A model generated the notes under the pieces. That model made no database searches and was not told the DNA's origin. It saw nothing but the letters and a program-made list of their open reading frames with translations. The position numbers were made by a program, and so were the translations under genes. A DNA stretch of 64,000 nucleotides from Apostichopus japonicus (Eukaryota; Echinodermata; Holothuroidea; Aspidochirotida; Stichopodidae). Shown piece by piece: positions 45,801-52,311 of this stretch; within the stretch, counting starts at the first letter, position 1, and each line of letters begins with the position of its first letter. Location of the stretch: the NCBI RefSeq assembly GCF_037975245.1, contig NC_092562.1, positions 23,677,554 through 23,741,553 of the forward strand, in the 5' to 3' direction.

Positions 45801-47605
45801 TTGTCATGTACATTCTCTTGCGCGTATGTGAATCTCATTAGCTTACTTAGAAAATATGAAAGATTTTGGAATGAAAATACTTTTTGAATGTTATTGTCAT
45901 TGCCAGATTTGGCTTTGATAAGTAAAGCTGACAGCAATGAAGAGAAGAAATGAAATTCGAAGTCTGCCTGTGATGGCCAGCATGACATTGCATGACACTG
46001 CAAAAATGACCTGATATTTTAATTTTACAAGAAATTAATGAAAACAATTCAAGATCCTTAATAAAAATGAAAGGTTATCTAAAGCATGGTTAAAATTTAA
46101 TTCTTTTCATTTGTGCATTGATATATAAACATGTATGATTTGTAATGTTTACAATTACTTAATTTTTGTCAACAAATCAATAACCATTCCTTCCCTTTGA
46201 TATTATCATTTAGAATTAGAATCAGTTAGAATTGGCATAAGTCAAATGAAGCCTATAAATATATAAGTAAGTTAAATTTTCAATCGAAATAATTTTTTAA
46301 GAAAATGATGCATTGCTGATGGTTTGCTATGAATGTTACGTGTGTGAAGCTTGAAATGACTGAGTCATATGAGTTACAACACACGATGTCCTGTGCAACT
46401 TTTCCAAGGAAACACTGGATAACCCTTCAATGTGTTGTGACTATTCTATTGTGCGAAAACCTTTGTCGCCGAATTTTGCTTAATTCACTTCTTCCTTTGT
46501 ATTAAAAAGCATTTATATCGCATGGGATAGTTTTACCCATCAAATGTAATCAACGTTTCAATCAGTTCATGTTAACATAGTCTCATGTAATATTACTAGT
46601 GGTGTTTATGTTGAAATATAATGAAGTCAATGCAGCGCTGTTTCATATGACCAATATCAATATGATGTCATCTTTCTGGAAGCATCTACATACATCTTCC
46701 AAGTTTTAGTAACCGTGACATGAGACCAAAGACCCGCTCCTAGAATCTTTGAACATGACCTTTGACATTTTCAGTTCAATTACATGCGTGTGCTAATCAT
46801 GGGAATCCATTTTTGTATTGCCATGACATACTCTTATTTTACAGTTAATTGTAGCTTGATTTCGTAGAGAAATGAGCACTCAGGGGCGGGGTTGTGCGGC
46901 CTGTTTTTCTTTTCTTTTTATCATATTCAGAACATTCTGATGAAATTTGCATTCAATTCCTATGTATCGTTTCCAAAATAAGATTATTTTGAGGTTGACC
47001 TGTTTTAATACAAAAAGTGAACTTGAAGCAAACAGATGTGATGTGAGCTGTACACTGAGAATTTGTTTTATTTTTTTCAAACCTGATCCAACTGTTGTCA
47101 GAATCAGTTGCATTATCATAACATATGAATACACTGGTCATTTTAGATATCGATAACTTCACATACCCTAAAGCAAAGAAAGAACCCTATCCCGATCCAA
47201 GGTAAACAAATGAAGTGAATATAATACAGAAAATACAGAAAATAAAATAAATAAAAGACAAATGTATTGTTTTCTCTGAACTATGCTTTCATTGTGCATC
47301 AAAAAACCTTTTGCATCTTCCTTGTTAAAATACGGTTAATAAAAACTTAAATACTATGATGCACAAGCATGAAATGTACAGCTACTAAGACATACATGTA
47401 TTAAGATATTAACGGCTTAGGGCTCCGTTTCATATATCAATCATCACAGGTCTTCTTTTGTAGCACTGATTGAATATGTAAATAAACTACCATTACTGAA
47501 TTTTTTTGTTTGCAGAATGGTTTCATTGAACCAACTGTTGATGTGATGATAAATGAAACAATCATGTGTTTCCTTTCAAGTAACAAGAACACAGAAAGCT
47601 TATAA
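3778..47605 (+). CDS. Receptor-type protein tyrosine phosphatase gene, 3' half (two tandem, apparently inactive PTP domains)
   Basis: Twelve exons with matching splice phases give about 472 residues: 3778-3854, 4417-4548, 4715-4866, 5277-5412, 5917-6048, 6446-6545, 6843-6922, 38192-38317, 44113-44241, 44429-44556, 44808-44943 and 47516-47605. The first five complete PTP domain A, whose start is left of the window. The rest form domain B. Active PTPs use an HCxxGxxR[ST]G loop and a WPD general-acid loop. Domain A has HCRDGSGSTG (Arg to Ser) and WPQ; domain B has HCLNGVGVSA (Arg to Val) and no WPD. Both look catalytically dead though the cysteines remain, so the likely role is binding or regulation, by analogy with D2 domains of CD45-like receptors. 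Tandem domains suggest a receptor type; its ectodomain is not in view. Introns hold a 29.6-kb transposon and a LINE, yet phases stay intact. Confidence 0.85.
4417..4548 (+). CDS. PTP gene exon (domain A, YSYWPSK segment)
   Basis: 44 codons, DEDVYSYWPSKVKTSEVFGE through LKITA, with donor GTGAGT at 4549. This is the conserved 'K..QYWP' region of PTP domains. Phase 0 at both ends. Confidence 0.85.
4715..4866 (+). CDS. PTP gene exon (domain A, degenerate WPD loop and HC)
   Basis: Contains LQFHIWPQGGVPGDC, where the general-acid Asp of the WPD loop is replaced by Gln, and ends with MLIHC plus two bases of the next codon. The donor is GTAACA at 4867. The intron inside the signature motif, straight after HC, recurs at the same place in domain B. 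Confidence 0.88.
5277..5412 (+). CDS. PTP gene exon (domain A, degenerate P-loop)
   Basis: The first base completes an Arg codon, and DGSGSTGTFLALYQLLDVLR follows. Together with the previous exon the motif is HCRDGSGSTG, so the invariant P-loop Arg is Ser. The exon ends MREHRMDMVLTR in phase 0. It is 136 bases, the same length and phase as the equivalent domain B exon. Confidence 0.88.
5917..6048 (+). CDS. PTP gene exon (end of domain A and linker)
   Basis: VQYLYIYDTLQHAQLTPEKT corresponds to the 'EQYxFxxxxLLE' helix that closes a PTP domain. The linker that follows is SREFNGMDDQTMNRKAVHEF plus A. The donor is GTAAGT at 6049. Confidence 0.85.
6446..6545 (+). CDS. PTP gene exon (interdomain linker, start of domain B)
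   Basis: Encodes ALRKIQKLNMPQQQQMGEAE and ENVYKNRFPGIIP, the 'KNR(Y/F)..I.PYD' entry motif of a PTP domain (the phosphotyrosine recognition loop region). It leaves one base for a split Phe codon. The donor is GTAAGT at 6546. Confidence 0.85.
6843..6922 (+). CDS. PTP gene exon (domain B, SNDYVNATKLE)
   Basis: Completes IIPF, then DSSRPVLKSNSVTHGSNDYV and NATKLE, matching 'PYDSSRV...SDYINA'. It ends phase 0 with donor GTTAGT at 6923. It joins in frame to the exon at 38192, across the intron that holds the giant transposon. Confidence 0.85.
7162..7196 (+). repeat. Left terminal inverted repeat of the giant transposon
   Basis: 35 bases starting AGACGCGCTAGCG and ending GGCGGCGCTAT. It is the reverse complement of 36707-36741 except for one base. 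TTAA precedes it directly. A 9-bp hairpin (CAGGGAGTT / AACTCCCTG) lies inward at about 7280-7305. Confidence 0.92.
7449..7678 (+). CDS. Kolobok-like transposase, exon 1
   Basis: Begins at ATG 7449, 252 bp inside the left terminal repeat. It encodes 76 residues (MFPRKRFGSAPGRPLSHGFD ... ANHLLTDHAH) plus two bases, AG, before donor GTAAGT at 7679. The N-terminus is basic and Arg-rich (AARSRRETIRRRNL) and may be a nuclear or DNA-binding tail. It joins in phase to the exon at 29477, whose first T completes an AGT Ser codon. I infer the exon from its position, its perfect donor and the phase match; no transcript is available. Confidence 0.7.
9975..10860 (-). repeat. Tandem array of about three ~300-bp units
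   Basis: The words CCCCTAATAAATATGCATAA, CCCTGTGACCTCATTA and ATGATCGGTCATTCCC recur at about 300-bp spacing (for example near 10110, 10415 and 10710). The array ends in a CA-rich run (about 10852-10868). Units are diverged. The same theme recurs elsewhere in the window. Confidence 0.65.
12180..12510 (-). repeat. Degenerate tandem repeat ending in CA-rich microsatellite
   Basis: Repeats of 'CTTGAGATATC...TTTACAAG...CCTGTTGACC..AAATGACCTTTGACCTC' run at about 140-bp spacing. The block ends at the CACATGCACACACGCACC tract. It is the inverse of the blocks at 17820-18310 and 49240-49860. Confidence 0.6.
12827..13200. mobile_element. Short non-autonomous element with GGCGTAGGAA ends and 9-bp target duplication
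   Basis: 374 bp. The ends read CAAGGGCGTAGGAA at the left and TTCCTACGCCACT at the right, an imperfect inverted repeat. AAATAGTTA is directly repeated at 12818-12826 and 13201-13209. The interior has G and C homopolymer runs (12843-12872, 12907-12920) and no plausible coding. It is probably a MITE. An 8-9 bp duplication fits hAT-like elements, but the superfamily is not resolved. Confidence 0.75.
14010..14150 (-). mobile_element. tRNA-derived SINE fragment (Leu/Ser-like head)
   Basis: On the minus strand an A-box-like TGGCCGAATGGATAAAGG (14142-14125) is followed by a B-box GGTTCGATACC (14079-14069) and a body with GGGTTTTCATCC. The same head occurs on the plus strand near 51036. It is not a functional tRNA because the acceptor pairing is absent. 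Confidence 0.65.
15396..15615 (+). mobile_element. tRNA-derived SINE with internal deletion
   Basis: A-box ATAGCCTAGTGGTTAAC (15424-15440), B-box GGTTCGATTTCC (15469-15480), then a conserved body (GGCAAGGGTGTTGTTCAATA) and a TACATACATA tail. A short duplication of GGCGGAGTGTATAGCCTA precedes the head. Compared with the copy at 52583-52790 this one lacks a segment between two CTTGCG words. Confidence 0.75.
17820..18310 (+). repeat. Tandem array of ~125-bp units
   Basis: Starts in a GTGTATGTGTGAGTGC tract. It then repeats 'CTTGTAAACAC(G/A)ATATCTCAAGAAGGGA...CATATTT...TAGAAGTACCACAT..AAGTACAAGAAG.CTATTGTTTTTG..GAGG..AAGGTCATTT' about three and a half times. It is the same family as 49240-49860. 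Confidence 0.7.
20378..20725 (+). repeat. CCACCATCA / CCATCACCACCT microsatellite-minisatellite
   Basis: About 350 bases built from CAC, CAT, CCA and CCT triplets with irregular 9-12 bp periodicity. All frames stay open, giving Pro/Ser or His strings on plus and Val/Met strings on minus. I see no flanking splice logic, so I regard it as non-coding. Confidence 0.9.
20847..21035 (-). pseudogene. Coding-like minus-strand terminal exon inside the transposon
   Basis: After an acceptor TTTCCAG (minus, 21036-21037) the frame encodes 62 residues, starting DKKNLKRRAVCALNMLERAK and ending HGYRMKKAC, then a stop. The composition (charged, helical, hydrophobic periodicity) looks protein-coding and unlike the AT-rich surroundings. 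A second coding-like block lies upstream on the same strand. The protein is unrecognised. A C-terminal helix of a KDZ-type transposase is a weak possibility. Confidence 0.35.
21540..21632 (-). pseudogene. Second coding-like minus-strand exon fragment
   Basis: An acceptor TTTCCTATTTAG (minus) precedes a frame reading GQAIAQQLGKQIKKSSRSIT and GSHQTLQSNFQSYN. This resembles the helical 'R.T..I...Q..L..YN' stretch seen in KDZ-type transposases, but only loosely. The donor is unclear and it does not join in frame to 20847-21035 with the obvious sites, so it may be part of a decayed gene. Confidence 0.3.
25984..26049 (-). tRNA. tRNA-like sequence / tRNA pseudogene
   Basis: On the minus strand GACTTTG and CAAAGTC pair perfectly as a 7-bp acceptor stem, and GTGGG TTCGAAT CCCAC makes a perfect T-arm. 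An anticodon-like stem CCAAA/TTTGG is present, but the loop lacks U33 and the D-arm is too short (66 bases overall). GGACATTC (25970-25977) and GAATGTCC (26060-26067) form an outer inverted repeat. It is more likely a tRNA-derived relic than a working tRNA. Confidence 0.4.
27162..27340. repeat. Cluster of palindromes and a perfect hairpin
   Basis: CACGATAGTTATCGTG at 27166-27181 is itself an inverted repeat. Its reverse complement is at 27217-27232, and a one-mismatch copy (CACGTTAGTTATCGTG) is at 27252-27267. A hairpin follows: GCAGGGAGCTGCTA (27309-27322), loop CTC, TAGCAGCTCCCTGC (27326-27339), flanked by two GCATGAAGC words. The function is unknown. Confidence 0.8.
28118..28853 (+). mobile_element. 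Truncated copy of the AGACCTGT-ended (hAT-like) element
   Basis: Starts AGACCTGTTAAC followed by the CCGGGAG-rich terminal zone, and matches the reverse complement of 56174-57020 until about 28853 (ATTTCAGTTGA), where similarity ends. The second terminal repeat is missing. It contains a coding-like remnant near 28504-28698 (YDLRSGCFKHLTNSFDD) that is shared with the other copy. Confidence 0.75.
28970..29310 (+). repeat. Diverged unit of the 'GTCACATGG / TGAATATTAAT' tandem family
   Basis: Shares 'AATGAGGTCACA', 'AACTCGGCACAATAGGTCAAAT', 'TTCAAACTTGGTAAAGTTGGTATGGTGATA' style text with 33300-33480 and with the inverse array at 9975-10860. It lies just upstream of the main transposase exon. 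Divergence is high. Confidence 0.45.
29477..30959 (+). CDS. Kolobok-like DDE transposase, main exon
   Basis: The acceptor CAACAG at 29471-29476 starts the exon; with exon 1 the predicted protein is 570 residues. It begins with an acidic stretch (EENSENGSDTDSDEE). A Cys-rich region follows (CKHSFCTG, KWKCGEKYHPSGTWC), then the catalytic core. The candidate acidic residues are Asp in VVSGDARNDSPGHS (about residue 264), Asp in EVVTDGHIQIAAL (about 331) and Glu in HTGNLESFHNHLL (about 482). The block after that Glu (MYAPKQHSYGYVGFATRSKL, AAIDSNYHADREQA) is the pattern I know from Kolobok-superfamily transposases. The exon is uninterrupted, so the protein could be functional. An ATG at 29376 upstream of the acceptor also stays in frame, but encodes a hydrophobic tail typical of intron translation. 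TTAA targets fit the family. Confidence 0.82.
30960..33622. other. Region between the two convergent transposon genes
   Basis: AT-rich, with only short ORFs I do not support. It should hold the 3' UTR of the transposase and that of the minus-strand gene. A minus-strand AATAAA lies at 33504-33499, about 120 bp past the stop of the minus gene. A TG microsatellite (33285-33302) and a TCC run (33540-33560) are present. Confidence 0.5.
33300..33480 (+). repeat. Single diverged unit of the TG-associated tandem family
   Basis: A TG run at 33285-33302 is followed by GGCCTGTAAACACAATAACTC and AATAATGAGGTCACAGGGTC, the same phrase order as the arrays at 10 kb, 17.9 kb and 49.3 kb. Confidence 0.5.
33623..34090 (-). 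CDS. Exon 3 of the CXC/ballast gene (P2X7-ballast-like domain)
   Basis: 155 codons plus a stop after acceptor TTGCATTGTAG. A helical start (FLQDLDRSSLEEIAAQLLRR) precedes the WCVCGNC, CC and YRQYIYWQHG landmarks. Cys residues at WCVCGNC, RCC, ICLA and EICL fit a metal-binding core as in the ballast family. Confidence 0.8.
   Translation of the reverse strand, partial: TFLQDLDRSSLEEIAAQLLRRNPGAYQDIITRQANDDVSASLQVEEAPSWCVCGNCHDMNSAIEQRCCGNRNICLATQGIFSEICLNGNILDVAMRANEDTFADTPDRSNANFRYYAYRQYIYWQHGRLGAHRERYPSADGRYKGFQLGDAILVD
33623..36423 (-). CDS. CXC-type cysteine cluster plus P2X7-ballast-like domain protein (three exons)
   Basis: Exons 36423-36223, 34836-34747 and 34090-33623 are all phase 0 with GT-AG borders (donors GTGAGT and GTAAAT) and give a 252-residue protein. 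Residues 24-61 form a CxC-x3-C-x8-CxC-x6-C-x3-CxC-x6-C array, resembling the CXC (tesmin/TSO1) zinc-binding fold. Exon 2 is acidic (DDSSEEEEMEQSPTTNQDEE). Exon 3 resembles the intracellular 'ballast' domain of P2X7 receptors: SWCVCGNCHDM, a CC pair (164-165), EICLNGNILDVAM, NANFRYYAYRQYIYWQHGRL, then YPSADGRYKGF. It appears shorter than that domain between HGRLG and YPSADG. There is no membrane segment, so it is not an ion channel. The ATG lies 284 bp inside the right terminal repeat, a mirror image of the transposase gene. A DNA-binding or accessory role in transposition is inference. Confidence 0.78.
34747..34836 (-). CDS. Exon 2 of the CXC/ballast gene (acidic linker)
   Basis: 30 codons rich in Glu, Asp and Ser. 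The acceptor is TTTTGCTAG and the donor is GTAAAT. Phase 0 on both sides. It is too short and low in complexity for homology, but the borders fit both neighbours. Confidence 0.7.
36223..36423 (-). CDS. Exon 1 of the CXC/ballast gene
   Basis: 67 codons starting at ATG (36423), containing PVVCRCRSTCSRKRGRG and SCGVSCRCGSNRKPCRN. The donor is GTGAGT (minus, from 36222). Nine cysteines fall in 38 residues. Confidence 0.8.
36707..36741 (-). repeat. Right terminal inverted repeat of the giant transposon
   Basis: Pairs with 7162-7196 (34 of 35 bases). TTAA follows at 36742-36745. A second GGCGCTATCA word occurs inward near 36663, suggesting subterminal structure. Confidence 0.92.
36746..38191. other. 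PTP intron flank right of the transposon
   Basis: Original intron sequence with no supported exon. A foldback is present at 37615-37664: 11-bp stem ATGGACCTCAA / TTGAGGTCCAT, loop GTGCA, and an outer TTTATGTT / AACATAAA pairing. Confidence 0.5.
38192..38317 (+). CDS. PTP gene exon (domain B, LTQDPMAATLEDFWRLVYD)
   Basis: 42 codons, DDGSIILTQDPMAATLEDFW, then RLVYDYKCSTIIMLKDMSTA and NK, matching 'ILTQDPLxxTxxDFWRLVxD' of receptor PTP D2 domains. Acceptor ATATAG, donor GTCTGT. Phase 0. Confidence 0.88.
39848..40570 (+). CDS. LINE ORF1 protein (coiled coil and RRM-like)
   Basis: 240 residues from ATG 39848. Residues about 40-100 are rich in Leu and charged heptads (LEIQEARILGLEIKLDEK), predicting a coiled coil. 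Next comes NLEQYTRRNSIRIFGIEE, the conserved start of the RRM-like domain of ORF1p-type proteins, then RTHRVGKPTATGRPRALLVK and a C-terminal domain. It would bind LINE RNA and act as a chaperone. No zinc knuckle is present. Confidence 0.82.
   Translation: MAPNTRFNKETIAEIAALVTEGLFKNDSLKTAIESTVQEVIRRKFDDLTRQLEIQEARILGLEIKLDEKTEECKGMQTKLSGLQDSQDKTTNDVNNLEQYTRRNSIRIFGIEEKENEVTDDIFKELTKSKLGITIEDSSIDRTHRVGKPTATGRPRALLVKCSSYREKLTLMKSRKKLKGTGIVIAEDLTHRNHLLLKNTKAHDKVENCWTWDGRIIANVMTVTGTSKVIISNTNDLLKL
40813..43783 (+). pseudogene. LINE ORF2 (endonuclease and reverse transcriptase) with one frameshift
   Basis: The first frame is open from 40813 to 42687, the second from 42671 to 43783. The N-terminal half is an apurinic-type endonuclease: LHINSRSLSKNFD, MTETWLKDG, GCMYKPPDSNSRV, FAGDFNIDLLK and SDHFPIF. 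RT motifs follow: IPIFKSGDHKLFSNYRPVSL in the first frame, then FIDLSKAFDTIDH, GVPQGSILGPLLFLMYINN and the catalytic FADD (about 42947-42958) in the second. A 3' thumb region ends at 43783. The frames meet at a six-T run (42677-42682), which fits a one-base insertion. There is no strong start codon. Translation may reinitiate after ORF1. Confidence 0.85.
44113..44241 (+). CDS. PTP gene exon (domain B, AKYWPDSGMITYG)
   Basis: 43 codons with TAAKYWPDSGMITYGYITVK and FRTQKFQVMHQ, the 'YWP...YG.i.V' region. Acceptor CTACAG, donor GTAATC. Phase 0. Confidence 0.88.
44429..44556 (+). CDS. PTP gene exon (domain B, no WPD loop; VIHC)
   Basis: EPVIVNHLTFEAFLGDEEDL stands where WPD-loop sequence is expected and has none. 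The exon ends GPTVIHC plus two bases. The intron again falls directly after the catalytic-type HC, as in domain A. Confidence 0.85.
44808..44943 (+). CDS. PTP gene exon (domain B, degenerate P-loop)
   Basis: One base completes Leu, then NGVGVSAVYVTVKAQIQRLE, giving HCLNGVGVSA with Val in place of the P-loop Arg and Ala in place of the last Gly. It ends VQQLRRKNVNYMLSQ in phase 0. At 136 bases it is identical in length and phase to the domain A exon 5277-5412. Confidence 0.87.
44944..47515. other. PTP intron before the last exon
   Basis: AT-rich. Short ORFs near 45134-45397, 45758-46047 and 46880-47162 have no family features and no splice support. Nothing else is recognised. Confidence 0.5.
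47516..47605 (+). CDS. Probable terminal exon of the PTP gene
   Basis: After a strong acceptor (TTTTTTTGTTTGCAG) the frame continues in phase 0: NGFIEPTVDVMINETIMCFL and SSNKNTESL, then TAA at 47603. Length and hydrophobic pattern fit the last helix of a PTP domain, although the usual EQYxFC text is not conserved. AATAAA occurs near 47985. An alternative last exon after the acceptor at 48298 is also phase 0 but less convincing. Confidence 0.5.
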   Translation, partial: NGFIEPTVDVMINETIMCFLSSNKNTESL

Positions 47606-50600
47606 GGATTTTCTGATGGCTGACTTGCGTTGCAAAATTGTTTAAAAGAATTGTTTATCGCGAAGATACTTAGTAAATACAGCGGCATGGATGAAGCCAT
47701 CAGGTCACTTCAGCTAAAAATGTCTGATTGTTTTCAGAATTTTGTATTCATTTATACACAGAGGAAATAATATTTCTTCCAAAAAAAATATATTTGATGA
47801 ATTTCTAAGTACATAAGACTTTATAGCTGAGCAAAGGTATCAGGTTTCAAGGATAGATCAACAAGAAGATAATAGTAGCATAAGTAAAACGTTTGAAGAG
47901 TATTTGTCAGGATGATATCACAGTCTTCCTACTTTGATCTGTATTTGTATTTGAAGGTCTATCCTTTCAAAATATGTTACATTCAATAAATTATACCTTG
48001 AGTTTGGGGGGAAAATGAGATGGTTTTCAAGTAGCTGTTTGGAATATTTTACTCTTCAATATAAGTGTCACATTGTTTGTCACCACAAAATCCTTAGAAG
48101 TTCTTATCACAAGAACTGGTGCAAACATTAAAAGTAAAGAGTGTAACAATGGACCCTGTTAGAGAAAATAAATGATTGGTTCATAATGAGTTTTACAGAA
48201 TGGTTAATAGTATTTATCATTGATGACATATTAAATTAATACAATGGTTTACAATGCTTAAAGCTAAGACTTTTATTCTTTGTGTTTCTCTACAGGTTAA
48301 AGTAGTAATTCCTTCAACTGCAAGTTTTGCTGAATTTGCTACACTATCCACCTCAATACATTTTGGAACTGAAACCCAAACTGCATATCAAATGATCGAA
48401 ACACAAGCTTTGCCCAATTATGTAAATAAGAGCAATCAGTTACTTAAACACAGTAATCTCTTAAATAGATTACAGTGTATCCAAGTATGTGTGGATTAGA
48501 ACTATCCAAAGCAGATCAGCATGTTGTTTTATATCATGCCATTCATTTTGCAGAGTTGTTGACTCAAGTCAATGACTTGGACTCGAGTCGTAATCTTATC
48601 AAATTGTTACTTGACTAGACTTGACAATAAAAGAATTGTGAGTTGTCGATAAATGAAAGTTGACTTGAATAAACTTGAATTTATTTGTAGCGTTCTCTAG
48701 TTTAATTCAAGTGTGTTCCAACTACGAATGTAGTATTGGTCTTCTCTTTCTGTTCTTCTTCTATTTAAGGGAAGGAACATTAGAGGTGTCTCAAGTTGCA
48801 GAAAGTTTGATGTATACCAAATATTAAAGAAACGTCCTTTCTCAGATGCATGTAAACGAATATTATTTTTTTTATATGATTAATATTGTTATTACTATTG
48901 TTACTATTATTAGTATTATCATTATCATGATCATTACTATTGTTTTCATAAATGTTTACTTATTTACTCAGTGAGCAGACAGAATAGACCTTATTCCTTA
49001 TCGAATGAATTCGAAATATAACACATTCAAATATTTACAATCATTCTTAACTGTTAGCATGCGGTAATAATATCGAAATGAATGAAGTAATCAAATTATA
49101 GGTTCGATTCCATTTGCTTGTATTTTTGGTGAGTTGTTTTATATATTCTTTTTTATGGTGGTCTCGGATAAATATATTTCCCCCTTTGTTGGATAATGGG
49201 TTTTTTTTGTATTTTGTTTGTTTGGGTTTATTCTTAGTGTTCCTTTTGGTTTCGGTGACAGGAGAAACTTGTGCAGTTATGATGGCATGGATGTGTGTGA
49301 CGTCTTGCTTGGAAACATGATATCTCACGAAGGGCAACTTTGATGAGACTCATACTTAACACGTATGTGCCCAATAATAAGTAAGATTACCTTATTGGTT
49401 TTTTCGTGTGGTCAAAAGTCGGTTGAGGCCACCAGAGGTCAACTGAAAATATTGTAAATACGATATCTCAAGATTAAACTGACTCATCTCATACTTTGCA
49501 ATGTGGATGCCCGTATTAAGAACAAGAACCCTATTTTTTGGGTGGTCAAAAGTCATTTGGGGTCACCAGGTGTCAAACCTTGTAAACCTGTTATCTAATG
49601 AAAGGAAGTATGAATACGTCTTTATATGTAGCATGTATAATGCTTCATATTGAGTACAAGAACTATACTGTTTTTGTTGAGGTTACATGAGGTCACCACA
49701 CGTCAAACAATGAAAATTTGTAAACAGGATATCTCACGATAGGAGGCATAATTCGTGTGGATGGGTAATATTGAGTAAACTAATTATGTTGTTTAGTAGA
49801 GGTCAGGCGCATCTGAGGTCGTCAGATTGAAATCTTAGTAAACACTTCCTGAGTGTGTGTGTGTCATGCCATTGTGTAATTGTACATCGAAATAGTAATT
49901 CAGGCCTCTTTTATTATAAAAGCTATATTTGGGTTTCAAACTTTACTCATTGTCTGGCGCACCGAGCAAGGAAGTAGTCTCACTGACGGATTCCGCTTTT
50001 ATATAAGTTTATATTCAATCTGTATTCAAGATATCAAGAAAATAATCAAGATATTCATTTAAGAAGAGCGCCAACACTTCGCAACACTTCCTCGTGCAAA
50101 ACAAACAATAAGCCTAGTTAAACAAGAACACATACAACCTACCCAACCCGAAATCAAGAAAATGACTGATGTAACCTTCCCAAGGCTTGCCAAACCAAAG
50201 AATATTGACAAAAACAATACGCACACTCACGCACGACCCCCCTACAGGTAAAAGTTATCACCTGACCCCGCAAAAACAGCTGGGTAGACACAGTTGTCGA
50301 TTATATACTCTGATGATTCAGTACGTAGCGTACACTGCTAACTGTTAGGCCCGCAAACATAAACCCTAAAGACATGATCGAAGTTATTATAAGAAATTAT
50401 ACGTGAACATTCAAAGAGAATACCTACTTCTTTCGCGGAATCAACCAGCAATTCTCAAAAAAAAAATTGATCACTTCGTATATGCAATGTAAATAAACGC
50501 GAAATAACGACAAACTGGTTAGCGGTGAATACGATCAAACAGCTATAGGTAGCTATAACTATATCTTGTTTTCTAGGAATCAAAACTGGGCGATCCCTCG

Positions 50601-51024
50601 GACGCTGATCGCATGATACACAGAATATTGTCGCATAAATATCTCAAATTTCTACACCATGATCTAGCTTTTGCTATATTTGTAACAACGTACACTTCTG
50701 TAGTTTACGGGTTATGACAGAAGAAAATAAAGTTCACATCAATTTCTAGAACTTGTATCTTCGTCACAGAATAGCTCCGTTTCGATGTCTATTGAATAAT
50801 AAATTACAGAAATTGCGTCCCGCGTATTTGTGGTTCAAGGTAACCTATATATTGATTATCCACTTTAGCAAAGTTTAAACAAGCAAAATATTATCTAGTG
50901 GATTACCCTCCATGGACTTTTCATGCATACACACTTGATATTCCTCATTTCCTCGCCACTAGTATAGACACAGGCTAGGCATATACATAACTTCGTAGAC
51001 GAATTGAACAGCCTCAGACAATTT
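47606..51024. other. Intergenic region, mostly repeats
   Basis: An ATT-type microsatellite lies at about 48880-48950 and a tandem array at 49240-49860. No supported gene. An ORF at 48254-48499 is discussed as a rejected alternative exon. Confidence 0.5.
49240..49860 (+). repeat. Tandem array of ~115-130-bp units
   Basis: Units carry 'GTAAA..(C/A)GATATCTCA(A/C)GA', '..AAGAACCCTATTTTTTGGGT..', 'GTCATTTGGGGTCACCAG..TCAA'. About five diverged units. The same family and orientation as 17820-18310. Confidence 0.65.
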
Positions 51025-51140
51025 TTCCGGTGTTGTGGTCAAGTGGATAAAGGCGGTGGTATTTGAAGCAATGACGCTTAGCAATCGGAGGTTCCGCGTT
51101 CGATAGGCCTACCCGGCCGCGAATATCCCCCCCCCCCCCA
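51025..51140 (+). mobile_element. tRNA-derived SINE head (Leu/Ser-like)
   Basis: A-box TGGTCAAGTGGATAAAGG (51036-51053) and B-box CGTTCGATAGGCC (51098-51110), then CCCGGCCGCGAATATCC and a C run. It is related to the minus-strand copy at 14010-14150 and to the SINE-body fragments at 53150 and 54060. Confidence 0.65.
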
Positions 51141-52191
51141 AAGAGGTTGGCAATTACAGCGTTTTCGGCCAATTAGATTGCTCGTTAAGTCAACTCCAAT
51201 AATGACCACAGCTTGGAAGTTCGAAGACATACACTGAATAACACACTGAGAATTAATTAAGCCCAGTTACGGGTTTCCCTTCAAACGCCCTAAATTTTAA
51301 TGTTTGGATCACATGTTGACATTACTTATGATACATACGCTACATTCCATTGGGTTCGTGTTTACGTTATCTAATATTCGTGAGACGTTCTATTGAAATC
51401 GGAATTCGTTTCGTGGAATGGGTACGCTAAAACCAACTTCACGACACGAGTTCACGCGTCTTGAATGAATATACGCAAAACAGCATAGTCTGCAGTATGA
51501 TATATTTCCGTCACTGCACTGCCTATTGCTGGCGTCACACTGTCCCGAAGTTGACATCAGATGGACACACGATAAAGAAAATGTTCAAATTCGGCTCTGA
51601 TCGTAAAAACATCGGGCCATTCGTGAGGGCATCTTAAGCCATCGTATGACCTCCGGTGGAGTTTTTCAGGCTCCGGCAGCAACTTCGTGAGTGGTGGCAA
51701 AATCTTAGGCATGCCAAAAAATTGCCCGAAGACCTTGCGAAGGTTCATTTTCGTGTTGAATTCGTTTGTCCATTTTGCCCTTCGTAAGGCCATCGTGAGG
51801 GCATCTTATCAAATCGTGTCATCTTCTTTTTTACTTCGTGTGATCATCGGTGCCATCGGGCATTTTCGCCTCACGAAGACAATACGAAGGAAACAAGAAG
51901 CTGCCCGATTGTCTTATGAAGGTAACACGAATACGTGAAGCCCTCGCAATGCCGTCGAGTAACCATCGTATTATAGTACGATGACATCGGGATGGGACCA
52001 CGGTGTCGGCGAAGACAGCCGAATTTGTGAACCTCAAGCGTTTCCCAGGTGTCATGGTAACGTGGACATATACAGGCCAGCCTCAAAGAATCTTCCTCAG
52101 TCAGTCCTAAGCAACTCTACAGAGTAGAGGTGTGTGTAACTCCCAAAGCTACAATCACAATCACAACTAACCACAATTCAGTTCCTGCAGA

Positions 52192-52311
52192 ATGGCATAC
52201 TTTGGTGATGAGACAACCAGGAAAAAGAAAGCAGCAGCATTGCTTCTTTTGATGTACCTCAGAGAACATGATGAGCACTTCTTACAGGCCCAGCACCTCC
52301 TCTTACAATAA
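52192..52311 (+). pseudogene. Short transposase-like N-terminal remnant
   Basis: ATG at 52192 to TAA at 52309-52311: 39 residues, MAYFGDETTRKKKAAALLLL then MYLREHDEHFLQAQHLLLQ. The Leu/Ala-rich basic start recalls Harbinger-type nuclease N-termini. This is a weak resemblance and the rest is missing. Confidence 0.3.

Noticed and set aside
48254-48499. Possible alternative last PTP exon (VKVVIPSTASFAEFATLSTS...)
   Set aside because: Phase 0 after an acceptor at 48297-48298, but no PTP-like pattern. The exon at 47516 is closer and shorter.
51557-52086. Arg-rich ORFs on both strands
   Set aside because: Arise from the TTCGTG-rich core of the TIR element.
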